Assembly: GCF_036323495.1 (NCBI RefSeq)
Contig: NZ_AP028947.1
Span: 1,612,001 to 1,676,000, forward strand
Length of the DNA stretch: 64,000 bases
Source of the DNA: Limnobacter thiooxidans
Lineage (GTDB): Bacteria; Pseudomonadota; Gammaproteobacteria; Burkholderiales; Burkholderiaceae_B
Direction: 5' to 3'
The translations under genes were made by a program, and so were the position numbers. The notes beneath the pieces were generated by a model, which was not told the origin of the DNA, did no database searches, and saw only the letters and a program-made list of their open reading frames with translations. The first letter of the stretch is position 1. Each line of letters begins with the position of its first letter. Of this stretch, positions 1 to 8,048 are shown piece by piece.

Positions 1-1
1 G

Positions 2-583
2 GTTGTTGCACCGCCTTCACAGGTTACCCCTGAAGCAAAACTTGAAGCCCCGCAATCTGGTCAGGAACGTGCCAGTGCGGTTGCGCCTGTGGCGCCCCCC
101 GTTGAGCCTCCGCCCATTGTGGCAGAACCCAAGCCAGAGCCTAAGCCAGAACCCAAGCCAGAGCCTAAGCCAGAACCCAAGCCAGAACCCAAGCCAGAGC
201 CTAAGCCAGAGCCTAAGCCAGAACCCAAGCCAGAACCCAAGCCAGAGCCTAAGCCCGAACTCAAGCCAGAGCCTAAGCCTGAACCGAAAGCTGAAGCCAA
301 GCCTGCAGTGGAAGATCCAATTGCCGATTTTGCAAAACCTGAAACCAGCAAGGTTGAAACCTATTGGGTTCAGGTAGCCGCTGTCAGCGACAAAGCGCGC
401 GCAGATTCGCTGGCCAAGGAAATTAGTGGCAAAGGTTATTCTGCAAGGGTTGAGTCTGCAAACACGAGTGGTGGCACCGTGTATCGGGTGCGGGTCGGGC
501 CGATTGCAGGACAGGCCAAGGCTGATGAAACCAAGGCGAAACTGGGTGCCGCGGGCTACACCACCGGGAGGGTGGTGCAGTGA
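2..583 (+). CDS. SPOR domain protein (DedD/FtsN-like), 5' end outside window
   Basis: The frame is open from the first bases, so the N-terminus lies upstream. What remains is a Pro/Glu/Lys linker of thirteen KPEP-type tetrapeptides followed by a C-terminal SPOR domain (about the last 75 residues, beginning [16 protein letters not shown] and ending GYTTGRVVQ). SPOR domains bind denuded peptidoglycan at division septa, and the charged proline-rich linker would span the periplasm below a missing N-terminal membrane anchor. Its stop overlaps the cvpA start by 4 nt (GTGA). In related Betaproteobacteria an SPOR gene lies between folC and cvpA-purF, which fits. DedD-like is an inference, since many SPOR proteins share this design. 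Confidence 0.85.
   Translation, partial: VVAPPSQVTPEAKLEAPQSGQERASAVAPVAPPVEPPPIVAEPKPEPKPEPKPEPKPEPKPEPKPEPKPEPKPEPKPEPKPEPKPELKPEPKPEPKAEAKPAVEDPIADFAKPETSKVETYWVQVAAVSDKARADSLAKEISGKGYSARVESANTSGGTVYRVRVGPIAGQAKADETKAKLGAAGYTTGRVVQ
131..286 (+). repeat. Thirteen 12-bp tandem units coding KPEP
   Basis: Thirteen consecutive 12-bp units of the form AAGCCAGARCCY encode Lys-Pro-Glu-Pro. The eleventh encodes KPEL, and a degenerate KAEA follows. The near-identical DNA makes slippage and copy-number change between strains likely without shifting frame. It forms the linker of the SPOR protein. Confidence 0.9.
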
Positions 584-1083
584 CCCTTGCGTTGACCCTG
601 TTCGATTATGTAGTGATTGGTGTTTTAGTGCTTTCCGTGCTGTTGGGCTTGTTCCGAGGTATGGTCAAAGAGGTGCTTTCACTTGCCAATTGGGTCATTG
701 CATTCTGGGTGGCCAACCGTTATGGTGCTGAGCTTGCCGTGTACATGGACTGGGCTGAATCATTGACCCCTCCGATGAAGGCCTTGATCGGCTGTGCGGT
801 CGCTTTTTTTGCCACCATGATTGTGGGTGCCATATTTATTTCCCTGTTGGGCAAAATTGTCTCAGCCGCCGGGCTGGGGTTTGCTGATCGGGGTTTGGGC
901 GGGGCGTTCGGCTTCGCACGTGGTTTGTTTATTGTGTTGGTGCTGGTCACCGGGGCAGGATTCACCTCGCTTCCGGAACAGCCATTTTGGCGAAATGCCA
1001 TGTTGTCCCCTTTGGCTGAGGACGCGATGAGAGAAATCAAACCGCATCTGCCGGAAAGTGTGGCCAAGTGGGTACGCTACTAG
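580..1083 (+). CDS. cvpA: CvpA family inner-membrane protein
   Basis: This 167-residue protein has four predicted membrane segments (roughly residues 5-25, 30-48, 65-90 and 102-125) and matches the CvpA/colicin V production family. The family is linked to envelope homeostasis, and its molecular activity is not settled. GTG start, overlapping the upstream stop by 4 nt, so translation is probably coupled. purF begins 9 nt downstream, the same cvpA-purF order as in E. coli, which supports the assignment strongly. Confidence 0.92.
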   Translation: MTLALTLFDYVVIGVLVLSVLLGLFRGMVKEVLSLANWVIAFWVANRYGAELAVYMDWAESLTPPMKALIGCAVAFFATMIVGAIFISLLGKIVSAAGLGFADRGLGGAFGFARGLFIVLVLVTGAGFTSLPEQPFWRNAMLSPLAEDAMREIKPHLPESVAKWVRY

Positions 1084-1092
1084 GAGCTTTCA

Positions 1093-2607
1093 ATGTGCGG
1101 GATTGTCGGTATCGCCGGTTTTTCTCCTGTTAATCAAGTTTTGTATGACAGCTTGCTGTTGTTGCAACACCGTGGCCAGGACGCTGCGGGCATTGCCACA
1201 GCGCACAGCAATTCGTTTTCAATGTCCAAGGGTAACGGCCTGGTTCGGGATGTGTTTCGCACCCGCAACATGCGTTCCTTGCCGGGCAATATGGGTATTG
1301 GGCATGTTCGTTACCCCACGGCCGGTTCGGCTGCCAGTTCAGATGAAGCCCAGCCTTTTTATGTGAATGCGCCTTACGGTTTGGTACTTGCCCATAACGG
1401 CAACCTGACCAACAGCGAACGCCTGAAGGCTGAGCTGTTCAAGAATGATCGCCGCCACATCAACACCAATTCCGATTCGGAAGTGTTGTTGAACGTACTC
1501 GCACACGAATTGCAGTCCAACGCGTCGGGTTATTCACTTGACCCGGTTACAATTTTCCGGGCCGTAGCCGGCGTTCACGCCCGTGCACGCGGTGCCTACG
1601 CTTGCGTGGCGCAAATTGCCGGATACGGTCTACTGGCATTCCGTGACCCGTTTGGCATTCGTCCCTTGGCTCTGGGCAAGGCCGAAAGCGAGCAGGGCAC
1701 GGAATACATGTTTGCATCAGAATCCGTGGCCCTAGTGGGCATGGGTTTTGAATTTGTTCGCGATATTGAACCCGGTGAGGCCGTGTTTGTGGACCTGGAT
1801 GGCAAATTGTACGCGCAGCAATGCGCAGAAAAGTCATCCTTGAATCCCTGTATTTTTGAATATGTCTACCTTGCGCGTCCTGATTCAGTGATGGATGGCA
1901 TCAGTGTTTACGAAGCCCGCGTGAAAATGGGTGAGTACCTCGCCGACCAGATCCGCAAGAGCATGCCCCCCAGTGAAATCGATGTGGTCATGCCCATTCC
2001 CGATTCAAGCCGCCCGGCAGCGCTAGAATTGGCGAATCAGTTGGATGTGCCGTATCGTGAAGGTTTCATCAAGAACCGCTACATTGGCCGCACTTTCATC
2101 ATGCCCGGTCAGGCTGTACGCAAGAAGAGTGTTCGTCAGAAGTTGAATGCCATTTCCGTGGAATTCAAGAACAAGACCGTGTTGCTGGTCGACGATTCGA
2201 TTGTGCGTGGTACAACCAGCCGGGAAATTGTGCAAATGGCCCGTGAAGCCGGTGCAAAGAAGGTGATTTTCGCATCTGCTGCACCACCTGTGCGTTTCCC
2301 CAACGTGTATGGCATCGACATGCCCACACGCGACGAGCTGATCGCCTCTGGCCGTACCGATGACGAAATTTGCGCGGAAATTGGTGCAGATGCCCTGTTT
2401 TACCAGGACATTGAAGACATGAAGCGCGCTGTACGCGATTTGAACCCGAAGATCCAGACTTTTGATGCCAGTTGTTTTGATGGCCACTACATTACTGGTG
2501 ACGTGACCACGGAATACCTGGATCGTCTTGAATATATGCGCAAGCATCCCGAGGTGCTTGAATCGGGCGGTTTGCAAATGAACCTGGGTTATTCTGCCAA
2601 CCAGTAA
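1093..2607 (+). CDS. purF: Amidophosphoribosyltransferase
   Basis: PurF catalyses the first committed step of purine synthesis, converting PRPP and glutamine to phosphoribosylamine. The protein is 504 residues, the normal length. It opens MCGIVGIAG, so Cys2 becomes the N-terminal nucleophile of the class II glutaminase domain after Met removal. The C-terminal phosphoribosyltransferase domain carries the PRPP loop [14 protein letters not shown] near residues 362-375. It follows cvpA by 9 nt with an AGGAG-like site and ends in a Rho-independent terminator. metZ, which often follows purF in Betaproteobacteria, is absent here, with lysC next instead. Confidence 0.98.
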   Translation: MCGIVGIAGFSPVNQVLYDSLLLLQHRGQDAAGIATAHSNSFSMSKGNGLVRDVFRTRNMRSLPGNMGIGHVRYPTAGSAASSDEAQPFYVNAPYGLVLAHNGNLTNSERLKAELFKNDRRHINTNSDSEVLLNVLAHELQSNASGYSLDPVTIFRAVAGVHARARGAYACVAQIAGYGLLAFRDPFGIRPLALGKAESEQGTEYMFASESVALVGMGFEFVRDIEPGEAVFVDLDGKLYAQQCAEKSSLNPCIFEYVYLARPDSVMDGISVYEARVKMGEYLADQIRKSMPPSEIDVVMPIPDSSRPAALELANQLDVPYREGFIKNRYIGRTFIMPGQAVRKKSVRQKLNAISVEFKNKTVLLVDDSIVRGTTSREIVQMAREAGAKKVIFASAAPPVRFPNVYGIDMPTRDELIASGRTDDEICAEIGADALFYQDIEDMKRAVRDLNPKIQTFDASCFDGHYITGDVTTEYLDRLEYMRKHPEVLESGGLQMNLGYSANQ

Positions 2608-2724
2608 TTTGTTCGGGGTGACGCAAGGGCCTGTTTGACCTTTGGCTGCTTTCGTCACACCAGATTTTTACAACTTGTCAGTTTTAAGTCAGTGCTTGGA
2701 GTAAAATACTCAACTTATTGATAT

Positions 2725-2752
2725 AAAAGCGCGAAATGGTTCGCGCTTTTTA
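2725..2752 (+). terminator. Rho-independent terminator after purF
   Basis: Perfect 11-bp stem AAAAGCGCGAA / TTCGCGCTTTT (2725-2735 and 2740-2750) with a 4-nt loop and a short T-rich tail. It ends the cvpA-purF unit and lies just before lysC, so it may also shape lysC read-through. Confidence 0.85.
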
Positions 2753-2773
2753 TTTGTGCAGGGCGATCTGACT

Positions 2774-4030
2774 ATGTCACTGATAGTACATAAATACGGT
2801 GGCACCTCCATGGGGTCCACAGAACGTATCAAGAATGTAGCCAAGCGTGTGGCCAAGTGGCATCGCGCGGGCTTTCAAATGGTGGTTGTGCCATCGGCCA
2901 TGTCGGGTGAAACAAACCGCCTGATCGGGCTGGCCAAAGAAATCCAGGCAGAACCCGATCCTCGGGAACTGGACATGCTGTGCTGTACCGGCGAGCAGGC
3001 TTCTGTGGCTTTGCTGGCCATGGCCTTGAAAGCCGAAGGTCTGGACGCAATCAGCTTTTCTGGCTGGCAGGTGCCCATCAAAACTGACAGCAGTCACACC
3101 AAGGCGCGCATTGAATCAATTGACGACACGCGCGTGAAGGCCGAACTGAATGCCGGCAAGGTGGTGATCGTGACCGGTTTTCAAGGCATTGATGACCAGG
3201 GCAACCAGACTACGCTTGGCCGTGGCGGTTCAGATACGTCGGCCGTGGCCATTGCCGCTGCGATGGGTGCTGCCGAGTGCCTGATTTACACAGACGTTGA
3301 CGGTGTTTACACGACGGACCCCCGCGTGGTGCCAGAAGCGCGCCGCATGCGCGTGGTGTCCTTTGAAGAAATGCTGGAAATGGCTTCTTTGGGCTCCAAG
3401 GTTTTGCAGATTCGCTCGGTTGAGTTTGCGGGCAAGTACCGTGTTCCAACCCGCGTATTGTCGAGCTTGACCGATCCAATGATGTCGCTGGACGACGAGA
3501 AAGTGTCTGGCACGCTGATTACTTTTGAGGAAGATGAACATATGGAACAGGCTGTTGTTTCCGGTATCGCTTTCAACCGTGATGAAGCAAAAGTGACGAT
3601 TCGTGGCGTACCTGACAAGCCTGGCGTGGCGTATCAGATTCTCGGCCAGGTTGCAGAGGCGAATATCGATGTGGACATGATCATCCAGAACCAGGGTTCG
3701 GATGGCACCACCGATTTCACCTTCACTGTCCATCGCAATGAATTCAACAAAACCATGGATCTCTTGAAAAACAAGATCCAGGGCAGCGTGGGTGCGCGTG
3801 AAGTTGCGGGTGACACCAATGTGTGTAAGGTATCCATCGTGGGCATTGGCATGCGTTCACACGTGGGCGTTGCCAGTTTGATGTTCAAGACCTTGTCGGA
3901 AGAGGGCATCAACATCCAGATGATTTCAACCTCTGAAATCAAGGTGTCTGTTCTGATCGATGACAAGTACATGGAGTTGGCAGTACGTGCTCTGCACAAG
4001 GCCTTTGGCCTGGAAAAAGAGGCGGCCTGA
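2774..4030 (+). CDS. lysC: Aspartokinase
   Basis: Phosphorylates aspartate, the entry step to lysine, threonine, methionine and diaminopimelate. The protein is 418 residues starting MSLIVHKYGGTSMGS, with the kinase KYGGTS motif at the N-terminus, a kinase domain to about residue 250 and two C-terminal ACT domains for amino-acid feedback (residues 265-418). An in-frame GTG at 2756 would add six residues, but it lies in the tail of the purF terminator. The ATG at 2774 gives the family N-terminus, so I chose it. Confidence 0.96.
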   Translation: MSLIVHKYGGTSMGSTERIKNVAKRVAKWHRAGFQMVVVPSAMSGETNRLIGLAKEIQAEPDPRELDMLCCTGEQASVALLAMALKAEGLDAISFSGWQVPIKTDSSHTKARIESIDDTRVKAELNAGKVVIVTGFQGIDDQGNQTTLGRGGSDTSAVAIAAAMGAAECLIYTDVDGVYTTDPRVVPEARRMRVVSFEEMLEMASLGSKVLQIRSVEFAGKYRVPTRVLSSLTDPMMSLDDEKVSGTLITFEEDEHMEQAVVSGIAFNRDEAKVTIRGVPDKPGVAYQILGQVAEANIDVDMIIQNQGSDGTTDFTFTVHRNEFNKTMDLLKNKIQGSVGAREVAGDTNVCKVSIVGIGMRSHVGVASLMFKTLSEEGINIQMISTSEIKVSVLIDDKYMELAVRALHKAFGLEKEAA

Positions 4031-4090
4031 ACTGACAGTTGAGCATCTGCAATGCAGAGCAATTTGCATGAAAGCGATTTGCGCCTGCAT

Positions 4091-4119
4091 TCAACATTTT
4101 GGCCGAAAACGTGTATAAT
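4091..4119 (+). promoter_or_regulatory. Sigma-70 promoter of tRNA-Ser
   Basis: TATAAT at 4114-4119 matches the -10 consensus perfectly. TCAACA at 4091-4096 lies 17 bp upstream as a 4/6 -35 match. The tRNA begins 11 nt after the -10, as expected for a short leader. Confidence 0.75.
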
Positions 4120-4129
4120 TCGGCCTTCT

Positions 4130-4220
4130 GGAGACGTGGCCGAGTGGTCGAAGGCACTCCCCTGCTAAGGGAGCATACCCCAAAAGGGTATCGGAGGTTC
4201 AAATCCTCTCGTCTCCGCCA
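4130..4220 (+). tRNA. tRNA-Ser(GCU)
   Basis: A 91-nt class II tRNA. The acceptor arms GGAGACG and CGTCTCC pair, followed by the G discriminator and an encoded CCA. The anticodon arm CTCCCCTGCTAAGGGAG presents GCT. A long variable arm (ATACCCCAAAAGGGTAT region) and a GGTTCAAATCC T-loop are present. It reads AGC/AGU serine codons. It stands alone with its own promoter and terminator. Confidence 0.97.
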
Positions 4221-4229
4221 GATGAAAAC

Positions 4230-4271
4230 AAACCCCCAAGTTGCTGAACGGCACTTGGGGGTTTTGTTTTT
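4230..4271 (+). terminator. Rho-independent terminator after tRNA-Ser
   Basis: Stem AAACCCCCAAGT / ACTTGGGGGTTT (4230-4241, 4253-4264) with an 11-nt loop, followed by TGTTTTTT. Confidence 0.88.
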
Positions 4272-4306
4272 TAAACTCGCCGTGTCCATGGGGTTCTAGC
4301 GCCAAA

Positions 4307-4361
4307 TTGTCCTAGCCGTCAGCCAGTTGCACTCACAAGCTGCTGTCGCGATGTAGGACAA
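4307..4361. repeat. Inverted repeat in the tRNA-Ser / csbD intergenic region
   Basis: TTGTCCTA (4307-4314) and TAGGACAA (4354-4361) are perfect 8-bp inverted arms 39 nt apart in a 200-nt gene-free stretch. They could be a small structured RNA, a protein-binding dyad, or chance. No gene is visible between 4272 and 4474. Confidence 0.3.
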
Positions 4362-4474
4362 GGCCCACATTCAATTCGGCATATCCTGACCTACTTTTTT
4401 TCTCTGCTGTCGTAAATTGAGATTGTGATCTTTCACATAGATAACTCTCTTCAACAACAGACAGGAGAAGGCTT

Positions 4475-4675
4475 ATGAACAAGGATATTTTTCAAGGCAA
4501 CTGGAAACAGCTGAAAGGGAAAGTAAAGCAGCAGTGGGGCAAGCTCACTGATGACGATCTGGATGTGATTGATGGCAAGCGCACTGAGCTGGCCGGAAAA
4601 CTTCAGGAGCGTTATGGCTACGGCAAAGACGAAGCCGAGAAACATCTGGATAGCTGGGAGCGTCAGAACCACTGA
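4475..4675 (+). CDS. CsbD family stress protein
   Basis: A 66-residue hydrophilic, Lys/Glu-rich protein (MNKDIFQGNWKQLKGKVKQQ start) with the CsbD fold pattern GNWKQLKGKVKQQWGKLTDDD. CsbD-like proteins are induced by envelope, osmotic or general stress, and their biochemical role is unknown. An AGGAG site lies 8 nt upstream of the ATG. It is followed 34 nt later by a DUF1328 gene, a pairing common in proteobacterial stress loci. Confidence 0.9.
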   Translation: MNKDIFQGNWKQLKGKVKQQWGKLTDDDLDVIDGKRTELAGKLQERYGYGKDEAEKHLDSWERQNH

Positions 4676-4709
4676 CCGGTCAACCAATTAACCACTCAAG
4701 GAGTTGATT

Positions 4710-4877
4710 ATGTTGCATTACGCTGTCGTATTTTTTGTAATCGCGCTGATTGCTGCTTTGTTCGGCTTCGGTGGCATCGCAGCGGGAGCGGTTGAAATTG
4801 CAAAAATATTATTTTTTGTTTTCATTATTCTTGCAGCTGTCACCTTTGTGTTTAACTTGGTCAGGTCCAAAACCTAG
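4710..4877 (+). CDS. DUF1328 small membrane protein (YtjA-like)
   Basis: A 55-residue [23 protein letters not shown] at the N-terminus and VRSKT at the end. It has two hydrophobic segments (about residues 4-22 and 31-50) separated by the [12 protein letters not shown] hairpin characteristic of DUF1328. AAGGAG sits 6 nt upstream of the ATG. The family is a stress-induced inner-membrane peptide of unknown function, and co-occurrence with CsbD supports it. Confidence 0.88.
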   Translation: MLHYAVVFFVIALIAALFGFGGIAAGAVEIAKILFFVFIILAAVTFVFNLVRSKT

Positions 4878-4914
4878 CGCACTGATTGGCGTTTAGATAG
4901 CGGATCAAACCAAC

Positions 4915-4950
4915 GCAATGAGGGTCACTTTTTTAAGTGGCCCTTGTTGC
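4915..4950 (+). terminator. Long hairpin after the DUF1328 gene, overlapping the annotated kinase start
   Basis: GCAATGAGGGTCAC (4915-4928) pairs with GTGGCCCTTGTTGC (4937-4950) as a 14-bp stem containing G-U pairs, around an 8-nt T-rich loop. It may end the csbD/DUF1328 transcript or act as an attenuator. No clean T-tract follows. The GTG at 4937 lies in its 3' arm. Confidence 0.5.
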
Positions 4951-6346
4951 GTTTCCGCTGGCGCTTTGGAAAACCTTGAAACATTCAACTCAACGTTCAA
5001 TCCTGTCTGCGCGAAAGCGCATTCTCCAAAGCCGCCCGTACTGGCTGTTTGCATTCGGTTGTCTCATGGTTATTGCCTTGCTCGGGATTACCTACACCCA
5101 TTCACGTATGAACGCGCAGATCATGGCCATGTCCGAGATCAACAAGAAGCGGATTGATCGCTTGGACCAATTGTGGGTGCTTGTGGTGGATGCTGAAGCC
5201 AGTGCCTTGTCCTTTCTGCTGATGCGCAGCGATTTGTATCTTGAGCCTTATCGGGAGAGCATATTCAAGTTGGAGCCTTTGATGGCATCCATGAACTTTG
5301 ATATTCCGCCCGGTTCGGAAGACCATGAAGATCTGATGATCCTCAAGCGTTTGGTAGATGCCAAGTTTCAGCAAATGGGCGAAATGCTCAGTAAGGGGCG
5401 TGCACCTTTGGCCATGTCGAATGATCGGGGGGAAATGGGCAAGCAGCTCATGGATGAAATCCGCATTCGCTTGGCTGTGCTCAAGCAGAGGCGTGAAACG
5501 GCGCACAAGAAGCTGGAAAGAAGTTATGCGGACCAAAGCGAGAATATTCAGTATGTGGGCTATGCGTTGGGTTTTGCCTCACTGCTGTTGATTTTGAGCC
5601 TGTTCACCTTTCAGCAGCGTCAGGTGGCTTTGCGGGCCCGAATTCACGATTTGCTTAAAACTGAAAATGCCCGGCTGGAAGACATGGTCAGAACGCGCAC
5701 CCGTGAATTGAGCCGGCTGGCCAGCCATTTGACCAATGCCCGAGAGGAAGAGCGCCGGCACATGGCGCGCGAGCTGCATGATCAGATGGGAGCGTGGTTA
5801 ACCGCAGCCAAAATGGATGCAAGCTGGTTAAGACGTTCTTTGGGTACCCAGGTTGGGGATGACATACAAGAACGCATTCTGCGCCTGATTGACAGCATTG
5901 GCAGCACGATTACGCTGACACGAAGGTTGGTGGATGATCTTCAGCCGCCGCTGCTTGAGGGTTTGGGGCTGGTGGAGGCATTGCGTGCGCTGGGGGAGCA
6001 GTTCCAGCTGGATGTGCCGGTTGAAATGGATTTTCCTGCGAATGATGTCAATTTGACGCAAGACCAGTCACTGGCTTTGTATCGGATTGCGCAAGAATCG
6101 CTGACCAATATTCGAAAGTATGCGAAAGCGACCCAGGTCAAGCTGGGTTTGGCTGAGGAAGCAGGGAAAGTGGTGTTGTCTGTTCGTGACAATGGTTGCG
6201 GTTTTGAAACCCAGAATGGAGAAACGCATGGCCATGGCATTGCTGGCATGAAGCATCGCACCCAGATGTTCAACGGCAGCTTGACGCTTCGTTCAGTGCT
6301 GGGAAAGGGAACACACATCGAGGTGTGTATTCCCGCGCCAGCGTGA
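4937..6346 (+). CDS. NarL-type sensor histidine kinase
   Basis: Membrane sensor kinase, 469 residues from this start. TM1 is around residues 35-55, followed by an extracytoplasmic helical sensor region (about 56-195), TM2 around 200-222, and a HisKA_3 dimerisation segment REEERRHMARELHDQMG with phospho-acceptor His281. The HATPase_c domain shows the N-box SLTNIRKYAKA and a VRDNGCGF G-box. It is convergent, 8 nt apart, with the response regulator at 6355-6990, its likely partner. The GTG start has no good ribosome site and lies within a hairpin. A TTG at 4976 preceded by GGAAAA is an alternative that keeps TM1. Confidence 0.88.
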   Translation: MALVAFPLALWKTLKHSTQRSILSARKRILQSRPYWLFAFGCLMVIALLGITYTHSRMNAQIMAMSEINKKRIDRLDQLWVLVVDAEASALSFLLMRSDLYLEPYRESIFKLEPLMASMNFDIPPGSEDHEDLMILKRLVDAKFQQMGEMLSKGRAPLAMSNDRGEMGKQLMDEIRIRLAVLKQRRETAHKKLERSYADQSENIQYVGYALGFASLLLILSLFTFQQRQVALRARIHDLLKTENARLEDMVRTRTRELSRLASHLTNAREEERRHMARELHDQMGAWLTAAKMDASWLRRSLGTQVGDDIQERILRLIDSIGSTITLTRRLVDDLQPPLLEGLGLVEALRALGEQFQLDVPVEMDFPANDVNLTQDQSLALYRIAQESLTNIRKYAKATQVKLGLAEEAGKVVLSVRDNGCGFETQNGETHGHGIAGMKHRTQMFNGSLTLRSVLGKGTHIEVCIPAPA

Positions 6347-6354
6347 GGGTGTTT

Positions 6355-6990
6355 TTAGCACACAAGTAACCCGTGTTGATGGGCATAAGTGGCCAGTTCT
6401 GCGTTGCTGGACACCATCAGCTTTTCCAGAATGCGAGACCTATAGGTGCTCACGGTTTTCACGCTGAGGTGCAATGCCTCGGCGATGGTGGATACCGTGT
6501 CACCCTTGATCAAACGCATGAAGACCTGTAGTTCGCGTTCAGAAAGCAGCTCATGCGCGGGCTTGTTGCTTTCACCTGCCATCTCGCTGGCAAGCAGCTC
6601 GGCGGTTTTTTTGGAGACATATCGGCGACCCTGTGCCACTGTATGGATGGCATTGATCAGGTCGGTTCGGTCGCAGTCTTTGCACAGGTAGCCGCTGGCC
6701 CCGTTTCTGATCATGGACAATGCGTAACGTTCCTCGGAAAAACTGCTGATGATCAGCACCTGGATGTCATCATGCCTTTGCTTGATGGTGCGCAGCAGGT
6801 CAATCCCGCTAAGGTCAGGCAAGGAGAGGTCCAGCAGCAATACATCACAGGGTTGGGTGCGAAGGGCCACCTGAGCCTCTTCTGCAGTGCCTGCTTCAAA
6901 TTCAATCGTCATACCCAGTTCTTCACTCAACATTTCTTTGAAACCTGCGCGGACAATGGCGTGGTCGTCAACTATAGCCAATCGAATCAT
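6355..6990 (-). CDS. NarL/FixJ family response regulator
   Basis: A 211-residue two-domain regulator. The receiver domain starts MIRLAIVDDHAIVRAGF, with the acceptor Asp in LLLDLSLPDLSG, and the C-terminal LuxR-type helix-turn-helix is LSERELQVFMRLIKGD...VKTVSTYRSRI. An upstream in-frame extension of 42 residues lacks domain similarity. The ATG at 6990 is preceded by CAGGA and gives the canonical start. It faces the histidine kinase gene tail to tail, so the two are probably a cognate pair, although not co-transcribed. Confidence 0.92.
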   Translation of the reverse strand: MIRLAIVDDHAIVRAGFKEMLSEELGMTIEFEAGTAEEAQVALRTQPCDVLLLDLSLPDLSGIDLLRTIKQRHDDIQVLIISSFSEERYALSMIRNGASGYLCKDCDRTDLINAIHTVAQGRRYVSKKTAELLASEMAGESNKPAHELLSERELQVFMRLIKGDTVSTIAEALHLSVKTVSTYRSRILEKLMVSSNAELATYAHQHGLLVC

Positions 6991-7177
6991 CTGAAAATAT
7001 TCCTGTTGTACAGCATGGTTATTCGGAGGCCAGACTATTCCTACAATCAAATCGTCTTTGTCGGACAGATCGGTTTTTCGTCTCTCCGTAGTATTGAACG
7101 CATGAAACCTGATCAATACATACCTTGATCTTGATTTCTTGTAAGTAGTCAGTTCGATAACTTTAAGGAGTACAACA

Positions 7178-7510
7178 ATGAATAAATTGATCGCTCAAAC
7201 TTTGATTGCTTCCAGCGTTGCTTTTGCTGCACTTGCACCGGCTCATGCAGCCGACCAAGAAAAAGAGCGCACTAATTCCGTAGGCCAGTATGTGGATGAC
7301 AGCACCATTACTGCCAAGGTCAAGGCAAAGCATGCCGAAGACAAACTGGTTAGCGCCATGGGCGTTAACGTTGAAACCAAGCAAGGCGTGGTGATTTTGT
7401 CTGGCAAGGCCAAGTCTGCTGATGAAAAGCAGCGCGCCGAGCAGTTGGCTCGTCAGGTTGAAGGTGTAAAAAGCATCAGCAACAAGATTGATGTGGCTCC
7501 TGCCTCTTGA
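7178..7510 (+). CDS. Periplasmic BON domain protein (OsmY-like)
   Basis: 110 residues with a Sec signal peptide MNKLIAQTLIASSVAFAALA, likely cut after AHA, then one BON domain (STITAKVKAKHAED...GVVILSGKAKSADEKQ...GVKSISNKI). BON proteins bind phospholipid and support envelope integrity in osmotic stress; OsmY has two such domains, this protein one. AAGGAG is 7 nt upstream. It belongs to the stress-related group spanning 4.4-8 kb and ends at its own terminator. Confidence 0.9.
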   Translation: MNKLIAQTLIASSVAFAALAPAHAADQEKERTNSVGQYVDDSTITAKVKAKHAEDKLVSAMGVNVETKQGVVILSGKAKSADEKQRAEQLARQVEGVKSISNKIDVAPAS

Positions 7511-7537
7511 TATCTGATTGATTGAGTTGAACCAGAG

Positions 7538-7568
7538 ACCCCGCCACGCTGTTGCATGGCGGGGTTTT
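7538..7568 (+). terminator. Terminator after the BON gene
   Basis: Stem ACCCCGCCA / TGGCGGGGT (7538-7546, 7557-7565) with a 10-nt loop and TTT tail. It ends 13 nt before the receiver gene's GTG, so that gene's leader overlaps the terminator. Confidence 0.75.
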
Positions 7569-7580
7569 AGGACAAATGCC

Positions 7581-7985
7581 GTGAATCAAGATAATTGTCA
7601 TCACGATCGCTTGAAAATTCTGCTGGTTGAGGATTCTGCTGACTTGCAGGCTTTGTTGCGGGCCATGCTTAGCGAAATTCCCGACGTGGAAGTGATCGCC
7701 ATTGCGGATGGAGAAGCCGAAGCCGTTCGATTTCTGGAATCGGCAGGTGTGGATCTGGCTATTGTTGACTTGGAACTTCAGGAAGGCTCAGGCTTGGGGT
7801 TTTTGAAAAAAACAGACCAGGTTTTAACGACAGGTCGTTTGAAGGTGGTGGTGTTTTCCAACTACTCGAACCTGGTCATCAGGCACCGTTGTTTAAGCCT
7901 GGGTGCGCATGCCTTTTTTGACAAGTCGTTTCAAATTGACGAGTTGCTTACCTACGTGCAACAAGAGGCCTCGGCAAGGGGCTAG
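7581..7985 (+). CDS. Single-domain response regulator (CheY-like receiver)
   Basis: 134 residues containing only a receiver domain: acidic pair in LLVEDS, phospho-acceptor Asp in LAIVDLELQEG and the conserved Lys in FFDKSFQ. With no output domain it must act by protein contact or in a phosphorelay. The GTG start at 7581 is preceded by AGGA at 8 nt. A longer reading from TTG at 7518 would run through the preceding terminator hairpin and is unlikely. The partner kinase could be the sensor at 4937-6346, which is unproven. Confidence 0.85.
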   Translation: MNQDNCHHDRLKILLVEDSADLQALLRAMLSEIPDVEVIAIADGEAEAVRFLESAGVDLAIVDLELQEGSGLGFLKKTDQVLTTGRLKVVVFSNYSNLVIRHRCLSLGAHAFFDKSFQIDELLTYVQQEASARG

Positions 7986-8007
7986 TCCTGACAGCTTCAT
8001 TTGAGCC

Positions 8008-8032
8008 ACCCCTGCAAAACAGTCGCAGGGGT
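8008..8032. terminator. Hairpin between convergent genes
   Basis: Perfect 8-bp stem ACCCCTGC / GCAGGGGT with a 9-nt loop, between the receiver gene (+) and cphA (-). It probably terminates one or both. T-tracts are weak on both strands. Confidence 0.6.
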
Positions 8033-8048
8033 TCATGCCAACTAAGTT

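Noticed and set aside
61..351. Gly/Ser-rich minus-strand ORF opposite the SPOR repeats
   Set aside because: It is the complement of the KPEP repeat, with low-complexity sequence only.
3939..4289. 116-residue minus-strand ORF across tRNA-Ser
   Set aside because: It is the antisense translation of the tRNA gene, a well known false protein, and has no ribosome site.
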